64,000 bases of DNA, from positions 2,666,001 through 2,730,000 of the forward strand of contig NZ_JAZHRT010000001.1 of assembly GCF_036924535.1 (NCBI RefSeq), read 5' to 3'. The notes under the pieces are model-generated. The model saw only the letters and a program-made list of their open reading frames with translations, was not told the origin of the DNA and searched no databases. Position numbers and translations under genes: made by a program. Shown in pieces: positions 1-9,093 of the stretch. The stretch comes from Bradyrhizobium sp. AZCC 2262. GTDB lineage: Bacteria; Pseudomonadota; Alphaproteobacteria; Rhizobiales; Xanthobacteraceae. Each line of letters begins with the position of its first letter. Positions within the stretch are counted from its first letter, which is position 1.

Positions 1-1209
1 AACCCAAACCAAGGCGTCAGTTTTGTCCTCGATCTGACCGAGCGCAAACGAGCGGAAGAGGCGCTGCGTCAGAGCGAGGAGCGCTTTCGCACCCTCGTGC
101 AGTTCTCCTTCGACGTGTACTGGGAGACCGATGCGCAGCATCGCTTTAAGCACCAGGAGTTCGCGGAGAACCTTGCCGACGCGCCGGAGTTGGGCTCCGA
201 GATCGGCAAGACGCGTTGGGAAGTGCCTTACCTGGAGCCTGATGAAGAGGCCTGGCGCAAGCACCGCGAGACGCTCGATGCCCACCTGCCGTTCCGTGAT
301 TTCGAGCTCGCGCGGCCCGCCCCTGACGGGAGCAAGCGTTACGTCTCGGTCTCCGGGCTGCCGGTGTTTGACGATAAGGGGCGCTTTGTCGGTTATCGCG
401 GCGTCGGGCGGCACATCACCGAACGCAGGCTTGCCGAAGAAGCCTTGCGTGCCGTGCAGGCGGAACTCGCGCACGCCAATCGAGTCACCGCGATGGGACA
501 GTTGACGGCCTCGATCGCCCATGAGGTCAACCAGCCGATCGCCGCGACGGTGACCAACGCCCAGGCCGCCTTGCGCTGGCTGCGCGCTCAACCGCCCGAT
601 CTCGGCGAGGTTCTCGACTCCCTCAGCCGTATCGTCGAGGACGGCAAGCGCGCCGGCAACGTCATCGCCGGCATCCGGGCCCTCATCAACAAGGTGCCGC
701 CGCGGAAGGATCGGTTCGACCTCAACGAAGCTGTCCTCGAAACGATCGCGCTGACCCGCAGCGAAGTGCTCAATCATGGCATCTTGCTGCAGACCGAATT
801 CGCGTCCCGGTTACCTATGGTGGAAGGCGATCGTACCCAGCTGCAGCAGGTGATCCTGAACCTGATCCTCAATGCCATTGAAGCCATGAGCGGCATCGAC
901 GAGGGGAGGCGCGAACTTCGGATCACCACCGAGACAGAGGCCGACGGCGGCATACTCGTCACGGTTCGCGATTCCGGCCCGGGCCTGGATATGGCGGATG
1001 TCGAGCGCGTTTTCACGGCTTTTTACACGACGAAGCCCGAAGGCATGGGCATGGGCCTCGCGATCTGCCGGTCGATGGTCGAGGCTCACGGCGGAAGGAT
1101 GTGGGCGAGCGCGAATGAACCGCGGGGCGCCGTCTTTCAATTCACCCTGCCGCTGGAACGAGACGAGAGCATCCCGGTCCGGCGCGTCCTGTCCAATCCA
1201 GCCGCGTGA
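1..1209 (+). CDS. PAS-domain sensor histidine kinase (5' end outside window)
   Basis: The reading frame is open from base 1, so the gene starts upstream and only its last 402 codons are here. The visible part has the end of one sensor domain and the LTERKRAEEALRQSEERF linker, a second PAS domain (about nt 90-430), then a HisKA dimerisation helix with the phospho-accepting His in SIAHEVNQP (His codon near nt 520). An HATPase_c domain follows, with N-box NLILNAIEAM, G1 box DSGPGL and G2 box GMGMGLAI. This is the FixL/ThiS-like family of soluble rhizobial kinases, which autophosphorylate and pass phosphate to a response regulator. No cognate regulator follows; the partner may lie upstream. A GTG at 97 is an internal codon, not a start. 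Signal sensed is unknown. Confidence 0.9.
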   Translation, partial: NPNQGVSFVLDLTERKRAEEALRQSEERFRTLVQFSFDVYWETDAQHRFKHQEFAENLADAPELGSEIGKTRWEVPYLEPDEEAWRKHRETLDAHLPFRDFELARPAPDGSKRYVSVSGLPVFDDKGRFVGYRGVGRHITERRLAEEALRAVQAELAHANRVTAMGQLTASIAHEVNQPIAATVTNAQAALRWLRAQPPDLGEVLDSLSRIVEDGKRAGNVIAGIRALINKVPPRKDRFDLNEAVLETIALTRSEVLNHGILLQTEFASRLPMVEGDRTQLQQVILNLILNAIEAMSGIDEGRRELRITTETEADGGILVTVRDSGPGLDMADVERVFTAFYTTKPEGMGMGLAICRSMVEAHGGRMWASANEPRGAVFQFTLPLERDESIPVRRVLSNPAA

Positions 1210-1486
1210 GATCGCAGCTTCGCCGAGCCTCGCGCTGCGTAACTCGCTATGATCTCGATGCCCTCGGCGTCCTTCCGACTGTCAGCATCGCCGTCAACGC
1301 GGTGATCATCCTCGCCGACGGCAGCGGACCATGAACCTGATACGAGATGCCCGGCTGCCCGGTGCGTGTTTTCCGGCGAAGTTGGGGGTATACTGGGCCA
1401 GCTTTATCAGCGCGCCACCTCGCTCCAGCTGGTTTGCTCCTCAGCCCCCGAGTTGTCGCCCAGGTAGCCAGGCAGGAGTTGAAGCG

Positions 1487-2347
1487 GTGACCGACGTTGA
1501 ATCGAAGCAGCGGCAGGACATCACATCGGCGTCCGATGCCGATCCTCTTTTTGGCCCGGTAGCCTCGGGGTCGTTGCGCTACCTTGCTTCCATTGCGATG
1601 ACCGCCCTCGCGACGGTCGTGGCTGTCGGTGCTGACAACACGGTGACGATCCCCAATCTATCCCTCGTATTTGTCGTGCCAGTGATCATCGCCGGCGTTA
1701 GTCTCGGCTTGGGTCCGGCACTCTGTTCGGCGATACTGGGTGCTCTCGCCTTCAATTTCTTCCTTACCGAGCCCCGCTACTCGCTGGCCGTCGACGACGC
1801 CGCGAACATCTGGGCGATTGGACTGCTGTTTGTCGTCGGCCTCATCGTGAGTGGCGTTGCCTTCACCTCCCGCCGGAGGGCGAGCGAGGCGGCACTGTTA
1901 AGAAGGCAGGCGGCTGTGCTGCAAGACTATAGCCGTGACGTCGTCGCAGCCGACAATATGACCGCGATCGTCTCCATCACTTCCAAGGCTCTTGCAGCAC
2001 TCTTCCAGGTTCCTGCCGTCGTGATGCTCGTTGCGGAGGGCAGGGTGGTTTCCCTCAAGCAAGTTGGCGACGTGGAACCCCAGGAGGCAGAATTGGAGGC
2101 GGCGCGATCGTCGCTGGCGACTGGAACGACCGTGCGCAGCGGCGTTTACCCGAATATTGCCTCGCGCTTTGACTTTTGGCCGGTGGGGACGGCCGAAGGT
2201 CATAGTGCTGTGATTGGAATAGCATTCGACCCGGACGAACGTCCCCTGGCGCCAGATGTGCCCGTCCAGATCGTTGCGCGTATTTTAGCCCTGGTGCTTG
2301 AGCGTCAACATCCACGGGCTGGACGCAATGCGCAGCCCGCAAGTTGA
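1487..2347 (+). CDS. DUF4118/GAF protein resembling the KdpD sensor part, no kinase domain
   Basis: I place the start at the GTG at 1487 because AGGAG lies 8 bases upstream; the frame is open to an ATG at 1331, but those 52 codons look non-coding. The 286-residue product has four closely spaced membrane segments (about residues 30-135, including SLVFVVPVIIAGVSLGLG and NFFLTEPRYSL) typical of the DUF4118 domain of KdpD. A short cytoplasmic GAF-like domain follows (about 155-275). The protein ends where a KdpD would continue into HisKA and HATPase. No kdpABC genes are nearby. It may be a stand-alone membrane sensor or a decayed kinase. The family link is fairly clear; the function is not. Confidence 0.75.
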   Translation: MTDVESKQRQDITSASDADPLFGPVASGSLRYLASIAMTALATVVAVGADNTVTIPNLSLVFVVPVIIAGVSLGLGPALCSAILGALAFNFFLTEPRYSLAVDDAANIWAIGLLFVVGLIVSGVAFTSRRRASEAALLRRQAAVLQDYSRDVVAADNMTAIVSITSKALAALFQVPAVVMLVAEGRVVSLKQVGDVEPQEAELEAARSSLATGTTVRSGVYPNIASRFDFWPVGTAEGHSAVIGIAFDPDERPLAPDVPVQIVARILALVLERQHPRAGRNAQPAS

Positions 2348-2377
2348 ATCCGATGGGGCACCAGAACCAATAATTCG

Positions 2378-3007
2378 CTAGGCGCTCCGACCCGGCGGGA
2401 GCACGACGACGATCGCGCCCGGTTTCACCCGATTCACGAGATCGATGACGTCCTCGTTGGTCATGCGGATGCAGCCGGACGAGATGGCCTGACCGATATA
2501 TTCCGGCTGGTTGGTGCCGTGGATGCGGTACAGGGTGTCCTTGTTGCCCTCGTAAAGGTAGAGCGCCCGCGCGCCCAGCGGATTGGCCGGACCTCCGGCG
2601 ACGCGCTTCGGGTAGGGGCCGAGCCGGGCCTGGATCTCTGCCGTCGGGATCCAGTCCGGCCATTCAGCCGTCTTGCCAACCGTAGCGACGCCGGACCAGG
2701 CCAGCGCTTCCTCGCCCACCGTCACGCCGTAGCGGATCGCCTTGCCTTCCGGCAGGACGTAATAGAGATACTTGGAGTTGGTATCGACCAGGATCGTGCC
2801 TGGCTGCTCCCTGCGCGTGTAGTCGACAATATGTCGGCGATAAGTCTCCGGAATGCTCGCCTGCGCATAGGGCGGGTGGGCGAGCAACTGCCGGTCCCTT
2901 GGGGTCAAACTGGCATTGGACGACGGCGCAAGCGTGGCTTGCATGCAGCCTCCGAGCACGGACCCGAGCAATCCCACAAACAGCAACGCAACCCCGGACT
3001 TCGACAC
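2378..3007 (-). CDS. L,D-transpeptidase (YkuD/ErfK family) lipoprotein
   Basis: A 209-residue protein with a lipoprotein signal peptide (lipobox LGGC, Cys21) followed by a spacer and a YkuD domain from about residue 65 to the end. The catalytic motif is complete: His163 in RIHGTN and Cys179 in SSGCIRM. Such enzymes make 3-3 cross-links in peptidoglycan or attach proteins to it, and act in the periplasm. Rhizobiales carry many paralogues, so the precise role cannot be assigned. It is transcribed alone, divergently from the small secreted protein at 3359. A weakly conserved Gly-rich region precedes the active site, as in the ErfK group. Confidence 0.9.
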   Translation of the reverse strand: MSKSGVALLFVGLLGSVLGGCMQATLAPSSNASLTPRDRQLLAHPPYAQASIPETYRRHIVDYTRREQPGTILVDTNSKYLYYVLPEGKAIRYGVTVGEEALAWSGVATVGKTAEWPDWIPTAEIQARLGPYPKRVAGGPANPLGARALYLYEGNKDTLYRIHGTNQPEYIGQAISSGCIRMTNEDVIDLVNRVKPGAIVVVLPPGRSA

Positions 3008-3358
3008 AGCCAGTCCTCCAAAGCGTTACACATCCGTCCATTTGCTGCTCAAATAGTGCAGAAATCAAGGCGGCGCTTGGCAACTTGTCACCCTGCCTCG
3101 CGTCAAACGGACCTGCCGAGCCAATGTCCACTATTGAGAGATGTCGTCCGCAAATGCGCACCAACGCGGACGTTGGCCGATCACTCGAATGTACGGGTAC
3201 GCAACCCCCAGGCCCAGTCTGAGCAGCGATTCGAATTTGGGACAGCTTCGTTGTCCGTCTGTGGATTCGCGCAATCCATACTTGTCGCATTGCCGTTGAA
3301 CCTTCGCGAAGTTCCCGTGACCCACAACTAAGGGGCTTTGGGACCACAGGAGGTTCTG
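3008..3358. other. Divergent intergenic region without a recognised gene
   Basis: This 351-base gap separates the leftward transpeptidase gene from the rightward small secreted protein. Open frames cross it on both strands, but none has a good ribosome site or a recognisable product. It should hold both promoters. I could not pick a convincing -35/-10 pair on either strand. Confidence 0.4.
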
Positions 3359-3604
3359 ATGACGAGGCATCGAACGATTACTGGGTTCGTGGCTGTCGCC
3401 CTGCTTGCTGTTGCCGCAACCGCTGCCACCATGAGGTCGCACGCGCCCTGGACCGACGGCTTTGTCGTCTCCCCCGGCACGACTATGTTGAAAGACCTCA
3501 CGGTTGACGCGAGCAAACTCCCGACTGCGAGTTTTGAAGACCGCTGGTCCGCGATGTCAACTTCGACAACGGACACGGCTGAGCACAGGCTCGACGTTCG
3601 CTAA
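3359..3604 (+). CDS. Small secreted protein of unknown function
   Basis: An 81-residue product starting at ATG 3359, chosen because AGGAGG sits 5-6 bases upstream. Residues about 8-26 form a hydrophobic signal peptide ending near an Ala-rich site. The mature part is short (about 55 residues) and contains a phrase like APWTDGFVVSPGTTM, but no family I recognise. It is followed after 175 bases by the haloperoxidase-like gene on the same strand, so the two may be co-expressed. It could be exported as a small accessory protein; that is a guess. Confidence 0.6.
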   Translation: MTRHRTITGFVAVALLAVAATAATMRSHAPWTDGFVVSPGTTMLKDLTVDASKLPTASFEDRWSAMSTSTTDTAEHRLDVR

Positions 3605-3779
3605 GTGTCGCCGTAATCGGGCGCCTTGGCGAAAATCGTAATGGACCCTTCGCAGTTGGGCGACGCTTTCGCGTGACGGGGCGCGGATGCGGCTGCGCGC
3701 ACGACAAGATGATTACGGAGGTACATCCACACCACGACTGGCAGTCGTTCGAAAATCCAACTTTTCGAAGGAGGCAACG

Positions 3780-5000
3780 ATGAATGTGCTGAAAGCTGCA
3801 ATCGTCGGCTTGGCCCTCATTTCAGCCAATACGCCGATCCGAGCGGACGTCATCGCCGACTGGAATAACACCGCCATGGACGTGATGAAGGCGGTCAACG
3901 TGGCCGGTAATCCCTGGACGCGCAGCATGGCCCTGGTGAACGTGTCGATGTCAGACGCCGTCAACTCGGTGCAGAACCGATATTCGCGTTACACGACGGA
4001 GCTTCCAATCGACCCAAACGCCTCGGCCGAGGCCGCGGCAGCAGCGGCTGCACGCGAAATTCTCACGCGTCAGTATCCCGGCCAGAAGGCGCGGATTGAT
4101 GCGGCCTTCACGGAGACGATGCAGACCATTCCGGACAATCCCGCACGGGTTGCGGGTATTGCTTTAGGCGAAAAAATTGCGGCCGCCGTTTTCACCGAAC
4201 GCCAGAGCGACGCGACAAACGCGCCCGACACATACCGCCCGCTTACCACGCCTGGCGTCTGGGTGCCGACCACGCCGCCGCTCTTCCCGCAATATGCGAC
4301 GGCCAAGCCGTGGGGCATGGACAGCGCGAGTCAGTTCCGCCCGGCGCCGCCGCCGGCCCTCAACAGTGCTCTTTACGCGCGCGATTTCAACGAAACCAAG
4401 GACATGGGCGGACTGAAAAGCACCAAGCGGACCGACGCGCAGTCCGACGCCGTGCGCTTCTGGACACAGGCCAACCTCGGGCCCGCGTGGTTTCAGGCGG
4501 CTAGGCAAGCCTCCGCGCGTCGCGAACTCTCGGTGGCGGAAAGCGCGCGGGTGTTCGCACTGATGTCCATGGCTCTCGCCAATTGCTTCATCGTCGATTG
4601 GGACGCCAAATTCCAATACAATTTCTGGCGGCCGATCACCGCGATCCGCAACGGCGACCAGGACGGCAACGATGCAACTGAACGCGACGCCGGCTGGCAG
4701 CCTCTGAACACCACGCCGATGCATCCGGAATACCCATCGCAGGCGGGGATCAACGCGGGTGCGGCGCGAGGAATTCTGGAGGCTGTATTCGGCAGCGGGC
4801 CGGAAGGCTTCGTCGCGACCGATATTTCCGACGCGCGTCTGTCACGCCAATTCACCAGCTTTGCGCAGATGGACCAGGAGCACAAAGAGGTGCGCATCTG
4901 GGGCGGCATTCATTTCCGCAATTCGCTGGAGGTCGGAGAAGCGATGGGTCGCAAGATATCCGATCATCTCGTGGCAAATTACATCAAGCCGACGCGGTAG
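3780..5000 (+). CDS. Secreted vanadium-dependent haloperoxidase-like (PAP2 superfamily) protein
   Basis: The start at ATG 3780 has AAGGAGG upstream and gives a 406-residue protein with a signal peptide (cleavage near ANTPIRA-DV, residue 23). The C-terminal half has the vanadate/phosphate pocket of the PAP2/vanadium haloperoxidase superfamily: KFQYNFWRP from Lys277, then PSQAG near residue 319, and RIWGGIHFRNSLEVG near residues 371-385. In canonical enzymes the middle motif is PSGH, whose His is the acid-base residue; here it reads PSQAG. The gene is followed 4 bases later by a CXXCH protein, which suggests co-translation and a redox context in the periplasm. Activity as haloperoxidase or phosphatase cannot be decided. 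Confidence 0.82.
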   Translation: MNVLKAAIVGLALISANTPIRADVIADWNNTAMDVMKAVNVAGNPWTRSMALVNVSMSDAVNSVQNRYSRYTTELPIDPNASAEAAAAAAAREILTRQYPGQKARIDAAFTETMQTIPDNPARVAGIALGEKIAAAVFTERQSDATNAPDTYRPLTTPGVWVPTTPPLFPQYATAKPWGMDSASQFRPAPPPALNSALYARDFNETKDMGGLKSTKRTDAQSDAVRFWTQANLGPAWFQAARQASARRELSVAESARVFALMSMALANCFIVDWDAKFQYNFWRPITAIRNGDQDGNDATERDAGWQPLNTTPMHPEYPSQAGINAGAARGILEAVFGSGPEGFVATDISDARLSRQFTSFAQMDQEHKEVRIWGGIHFRNSLEVGEAMGRKISDHLVANYIKPTR

Positions 5001-5004
5001 GCCC

Positions 5005-6030
5005 ATGTTCGGCGCCATCTCACGGCGCTTGGTGACCGGCGGCGCGCTGCTGCTTGCCACCTTCCTTGCCGCTGATGCCGCCGAGATTGACGACGATCTG
5101 CCCGACCTTACTCCCCAGATCGCGCAGATGGCCTCCGAGGTCGCGCTCGAGTTGCAGCAAATCTGTCCGCCTGCTTCACCCTCGGACCAGGCAGCCTTCG
5201 ACCGATGCCGGCGCAGCCTGTTCGGCGACTCCGCACTGCGGCGCAGCCTCGCGCCGAGGCTACTGTGGGGCCGCCGGAATCAGGACGCCGGGGCGGCGCT
5301 CAAGAATACCAATCTCACGCAGTTTGCGCCCGATGTGATTGTCGGCCTTTATCTCTCGCTGTTCATGTACAGCGGCGAATACACCACTGAGTACGTCGAG
5401 CGCGAACGATTGTACCTGATCCGTCTGCGGGCAGGATTCCGCAACCTGTTGCCGCCCGGGCAGTTTCCGTATCCGTTCTGGCACGAAGAGGCGAAGTGGG
5501 GTGTTTATCAGGCCGCGAATTCGGTTCTGCTCTGGGTCAATCCGAAGACCGCGAAGATCGTCATCGGGCAATTTACCGAACGGGGCAGCGACAGCCCTGT
5601 TGTCACCACGCAACCGATACGGCCCAAATTCGATGGCAAGTGGATGTGGATGGACAAGGACGGACGCATCCAGCCGCGCGTGACACTATTCGACGGCTTG
5701 TTCCGGCAAAACAATCCCTATCTGGCAGAGCTCGACTCCACCTACAGGACGATGGCGCTGCGGATGCGGGACGCGCAATGCGATAATTGTCACGTGCCCA
5801 ACAACCCCATGCCGATGCGCCGGCTGGTCCTGCTGCACACACCGGCCCACGCGGCAGGCGAGATTGCCCGGTTGATGAAAGCGGTGCGTGAGGACAGGAT
5901 GCCACTCGACGATACCGGCGCCGAACAGCCGCTCGAGCCCGCGCTCAAACGTGCGCTGCTCGAAAGCGGCGCAGCTTTTGAAGAATCGGTGAAGGCTGCA
6001 AAAGATTGGGAGGCGGCACACCGCGATTGA
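5005..6030 (+). CDS. Periplasmic protein with a CXXCH haem-binding motif
   Basis: Start at ATG 5005, 4 bases after the haloperoxidase-like gene, giving 341 residues. An N-terminal hydrophobic stretch (about 8-24, ending LAADAAE) looks like a signal peptide. Near the C-terminus CDNCHVPNNPM (CXXCH around residue 257) fits covalent haem c attachment. A Met-Pro rich stretch follows that could give the axial Met. Most of the protein is not a recognisable cytochrome fold. Pairing with the haloperoxidase-like protein suggests an electron-transfer or peroxidase partner. I do not recognise a named family. Confidence 0.72.
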   Translation: MFGAISRRLVTGGALLLATFLAADAAEIDDDLPDLTPQIAQMASEVALELQQICPPASPSDQAAFDRCRRSLFGDSALRRSLAPRLLWGRRNQDAGAALKNTNLTQFAPDVIVGLYLSLFMYSGEYTTEYVERERLYLIRLRAGFRNLLPPGQFPYPFWHEEAKWGVYQAANSVLLWVNPKTAKIVIGQFTERGSDSPVVTTQPIRPKFDGKWMWMDKDGRIQPRVTLFDGLFRQNNPYLAELDSTYRTMALRMRDAQCDNCHVPNNPMPMRRLVLLHTPAHAAGEIARLMKAVREDRMPLDDTGAEQPLEPALKRALLESGAAFEESVKAAKDWEAAHRD

Positions 6031-6070
6031 GCTTGGCTCGCAGACCGCGTTGCGCCTTGACTATTCGCGG

Positions 6071-7450
6071 CTAACGGATCGGCGCGGAAAACCAGAGTTT
6101 GAGCTTGAGACCCGGCGAGTTATCAAGCATTTCGATCCGCGCGCCGTGAAGATGGGCGACGGCAGCGACCAGGCTGAGCCCCAGCCCGTTTCCCGGCGTG
6201 TAACGATTGTGTTCGAGCCGGTAAAAGCGCTTGAAAACCTGCTCGTATTCGTGAGGGGGAATTCCGGGCCCGTCATCGGCGATCGAGATGACCGGTCTGT
6301 CATCGATGTTTTCGTTCGCGACCACGACTTGCCCCCCGGCGCGGCCATGCTTGATCGCATTGTCCACGAGATTGGCGACGGCATCGAAGATCAGGTCGCG
6401 ATCGCCGGTCACCAGCACCTCGCGATCGCCGACGACGGTGAGACGGGTGCCCTCCTGTTCGGCCGCGGCATCGTACAGCTCCACAACCTCGCCGGCGATT
6501 TCCGCCAGGTTCACGGTGCGGAACGCGCCCTTTCGTGCCTGGGTTTCGATTTGCGCAATCCGCGTGAGCGACGAGAATATCCGCAATACGGCATCGAGGT
6601 CGGCGATCGTATCGCCGATCAGCGCCTGGTCGTCCTCGCCGATGCGCTGACCGTGATAGGCCTTCTCCAGCCGTCCGCGCATGCGCGTCAGCGGCGTGCG
6701 GAGGTCGTGCGCGACATTGTCGCTCACCTGCTTGACCTCTCCCATCAATGTTTCGATGCGGTTCAGCATCTGGTTAAGGTTCTCCGCGACGCGATCCCAT
6801 TCGTCATGGGTGCCGCGGAGCGGAATGCGCTGATCCAGGCCGCTCTGCATGATGGCCCGGCTGGTGGCGTTGATCGATTCAATCCGCCCCACCGTCCGGC
6901 GCGTCACGAGGACGCTCGCGACCCCCGCAAGCACGAATATCAGTACAATGCCCGAGATCACGGCCGTCTTGATCTGGTCGGCAAAGCCGTCGAGCTCGCT
7001 GATATCCCTTCCCACCAGCAGACGATCGCGGCTCGGAAATGTTCCGAGCATGGCCCGCAGCAGCGGCCGGGTTGTCGCATTGGGGAACGGCTCCGGCGCG
7101 CGAAACTCTATCCATCCTTCGGCGGCAGTGGCCGTCGATGGCCATGTCTTGAGATTGCCGGCCAGCGTGACCAGGGAAGGATCGGCCAGGATATATACGT
7201 TGTCTGCAAAACTGCTGTCGGCGATGCGTTCCTGGATCAAGGCGATCAGCCCATCGCGCCCGGACCGCTCGTAGGCGCGCTTCAGGCTCAAATACTCGGT
7301 CACGATGGCGCGATCCGACCGGCTGCGCACATAGGAGGAGGTGGACAGGTAGACGTAGCTGAAAATGGCCGACACGATCACGCCGAAGGTCCCGATCGCG
7401 ATCAGCGCCAGCCTGAATGTCGATGACGTTAAGGTCTTAGCCAGGAGCAC
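6071..7450 (-). CDS. Membrane sensor histidine kinase with HAMP domain
   Basis: A 459-residue kinase starting at GTG 7450 and overlapping the response regulator by 14 bases, so they are translationally coupled. Two membrane segments (about residues 13-34 and 165-187) enclose a periplasmic sensor of about 130 residues. HAMP (about 188-240), HisKA with His about 248 in NVAHDLRTP, and HATPase_c with N-box LVDNAIKH, G1 DDGPGIP and NGLGLSL follow. It is of the EnvZ/TctE-like classical type and is expected to sense an envelope or periplasmic cue and to phosphorylate the OmpR-type regulator encoded just upstream. The signal is unknown. Confidence 0.93.
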   Translation of the reverse strand: MLLAKTLTSSTFRLALIAIGTFGVIVSAIFSYVYLSTSSYVRSRSDRAIVTEYLSLKRAYERSGRDGLIALIQERIADSSFADNVYILADPSLVTLAGNLKTWPSTATAAEGWIEFRAPEPFPNATTRPLLRAMLGTFPSRDRLLVGRDISELDGFADQIKTAVISGIVLIFVLAGVASVLVTRRTVGRIESINATSRAIMQSGLDQRIPLRGTHDEWDRVAENLNQMLNRIETLMGEVKQVSDNVAHDLRTPLTRMRGRLEKAYHGQRIGEDDQALIGDTIADLDAVLRIFSSLTRIAQIETQARKGAFRTVNLAEIAGEVVELYDAAAEQEGTRLTVVGDREVLVTGDRDLIFDAVANLVDNAIKHGRAGGQVVVANENIDDRPVISIADDGPGIPPHEYEQVFKRFYRLEHNRYTPGNGLGLSLVAAVAHLHGARIEMLDNSPGLKLKLWFSAPIR

Positions 7451-8129
7451 GGAGACAGTACCCTGTGCCGCGAACCGTGTGGATCAGCGGATAGGCCTGC
7501 TGGCCGTCGACCTTGCGACGCACGCGCCCGACATAGACGTCGATGATATTTGTGGAGGGATCGAAATGAAGGTCCCAGACGTGCTGCAGCAACATTGCCC
7601 GGGATACGACGCGGCCTTCGTTGCGCACCAGATACTCGAGGAGCTGAAACTCCCGGGGAAAAAGCACAATATCCTTGCCACGCCGGCTGGCGGTCCGCGA
7701 CACCAGGTCGAGCGCGAGATCGCCGACACGCAAGATCGTCTCCTTGACAATGGTGTCACTGCGTCGGCCAAGCGCCTCGACCCGCGCCAGGAGTTCGACG
7801 AACGAAAAAGGCTTGACCAGATAGTCATCGCCGCCGGCACGCAAGCCGCGCACCCGATCGTCGACTTCTCCGAGTGCACTGACGATCAGGATGGGTGCGG
7901 CGATGCCATCATCACGGAACTGACGCATGACGGCAATGCCGTCGATATCGGGCAGCATGCGGTCGATCGTGATGACGGCATAGCCGCCCGTGGCGCCGCG
8001 ACTCAGCGCTTCGTTGCCGCTGGTGGCCAAATCCACCTTGTAACCGCTAGTCTTGAGCGATTCCACGAGTTGGTCGGCGGTTTCCGGGTCATCCTCAACG
8101 ACCAGAATGCGCCGATGACTTCCCGTCAT
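7437..8129 (-). CDS. OmpR/PhoB-family response regulator
   Basis: I choose ATG 8129 (MTGSHRRILVVEDDP) because GGAG lies about 9 bases upstream; the frame extends to 8177 without a ribosome site. The 230-residue product has a receiver domain (acidic pair DD near residue 13, phospho-acceptor Asp in TIDRMLPD, Lys in LVKPFSF) and a winged-helix C-terminal domain with the motif DVYVGRVRRKVD. It is a transcription factor partnered with the overlapping histidine kinase. The targets are not evident; neighbours do not point to a regulon. Confidence 0.94.
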   Translation of the reverse strand: MTGSHRRILVVEDDPETADQLVESLKTSGYKVDLATSGNEALSRGATGGYAVITIDRMLPDIDGIAVMRQFRDDGIAAPILIVSALGEVDDRVRGLRAGGDDYLVKPFSFVELLARVEALGRRSDTIVKETILRVGDLALDLVSRTASRRGKDIVLFPREFQLLEYLVRNEGRVVSRAMLLQHVWDLHFDPSTNIIDVYVGRVRRKVDGQQAYPLIHTVRGTGYCLRAPG

Positions 8130-8355
8130 GGTCTTACGTCTCCGAACCACTGCCCAGGCAGCTGGAGACTCGCTCATGTAGTCTGAAGGTTACGTGAACA
8201 AGGTGACGGTCGCCACCCACTGGGACCGGATCCTTTTTCGGGACCGTGCGCTGGCGGCGACCATCACCATGTCTGGATCCTAGCGCACGGACGGCAGAGA
8301 CCCGCTGGGACCCGGACTCAATATGGCAGCTTCATTGCCTCAATCGCGATACGCT

Positions 8356-8814
8356 TCAGTAGTAGCCGTAGTCGCCGCAGATGTTCACCCATCGCGGTCC
8401 GTATGGCGACCACGTCCTGCGCCAGCAGCCGTCGTAGGCGGCGTAGGCGTAGGGCACACCAACACCAATGAACGCAAAGCGATGGTGGCGGTGATGGAAG
8501 AACCGGCCGTGATGGGCAAACCCTGCATGCGCAAAACGCGGACCCGCGAAGCGGCTACCTGCGAACCCGACCCGGCTGCCTGCGAAGCCGATCCGGCTGC
8601 CTGCGAAACCCATGCCGCCGGCACGCATGCCGCCGCCCATGCCACCAAAATGCATTCCACCTCCACCCCCATGCATGCCGCCACCACCATGACCGCCGCC
8701 GCCACCACCATGGCCGCCACCGCCACCGCCACCGCGAGCGAGCACGGGTGACGCAAGCGCAAGCGCCGCAACCATCGCACCCGCGGTGAGGCACTTAAGG
8801 AGCTTGTTGTTCAT
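8356..8814 (-). CDS. Gly/His-rich secreted protein
   Basis: ATG 8814 has GGAGG 5 bases upstream and gives 152 residues. A signal peptide (about 1-26, ending SPVLA-RGG) is followed by a low-complexity Gly/His/Met tract and a short tandem repeat, GFAGSRI/GFAGSRV/GFAGSRF. A His/Phe-rich segment (FAHHGRFFHHRHH) and a C-terminal Tyr/Trp/Cys part follow. Such proteins are common in Bradyrhizobium, usually unnamed. The His and Met clusters could bind metals; this is inference. The DNA repeat behind GFAGSR is 21 bases long and in frame. Confidence 0.75.
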   Translation of the reverse strand: MNNKLLKCLTAGAMVAALALASPVLARGGGGGGGHGGGGGGHGGGGMHGGGGGMHFGGMGGGMRAGGMGFAGSRIGFAGSRVGFAGSRFAGPRFAHAGFAHHGRFFHHRHHRFAFIGVGVPYAYAAYDGCWRRTWSPYGPRWVNICGDYGYY

Positions 8815-9093
8815 CCCAACCTCCGTGTTGAATTGCAGCGACCGATACGGTCGCAAAAAAGAAGACCATCAGCAGACCCAAATGATCCAGTGATTTCAAA
8901 TGAATAATGCGACAGTTTCTGACACGGAAGTTAGTTTCGCCACACGAAGCAATGCCGCCGTTTCAAGCGGCGTTGCTGCAGCCTTGCGATGGCCGGCCTA
9001 TCGGACCGGAAGGCTCAGGCGATCGGTGCCTCACGGATGGACGAGCGGCAAAGTGCCAATAGCGGGCATTGCACGCTGTTTGGCACTTGTTGG

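Noticed and set aside
1210..1486. Short frame TRYDLDALGVLPTV before the KdpD-like gene
   Set aside because: Too short and without a start; no family likeness.
6050..8186. Long plus-strand frames opposite the two-component pair
   Set aside because: They mirror the codon structure of the histidine kinase and regulator genes and have no motifs or ribosome sites.
8560..8625. Tandem 21-base repeat that might suggest a CRISPR-like array
   Set aside because: It encodes the in-frame GFAGSR repeat of the Gly/His-rich secreted protein, with no spacers.
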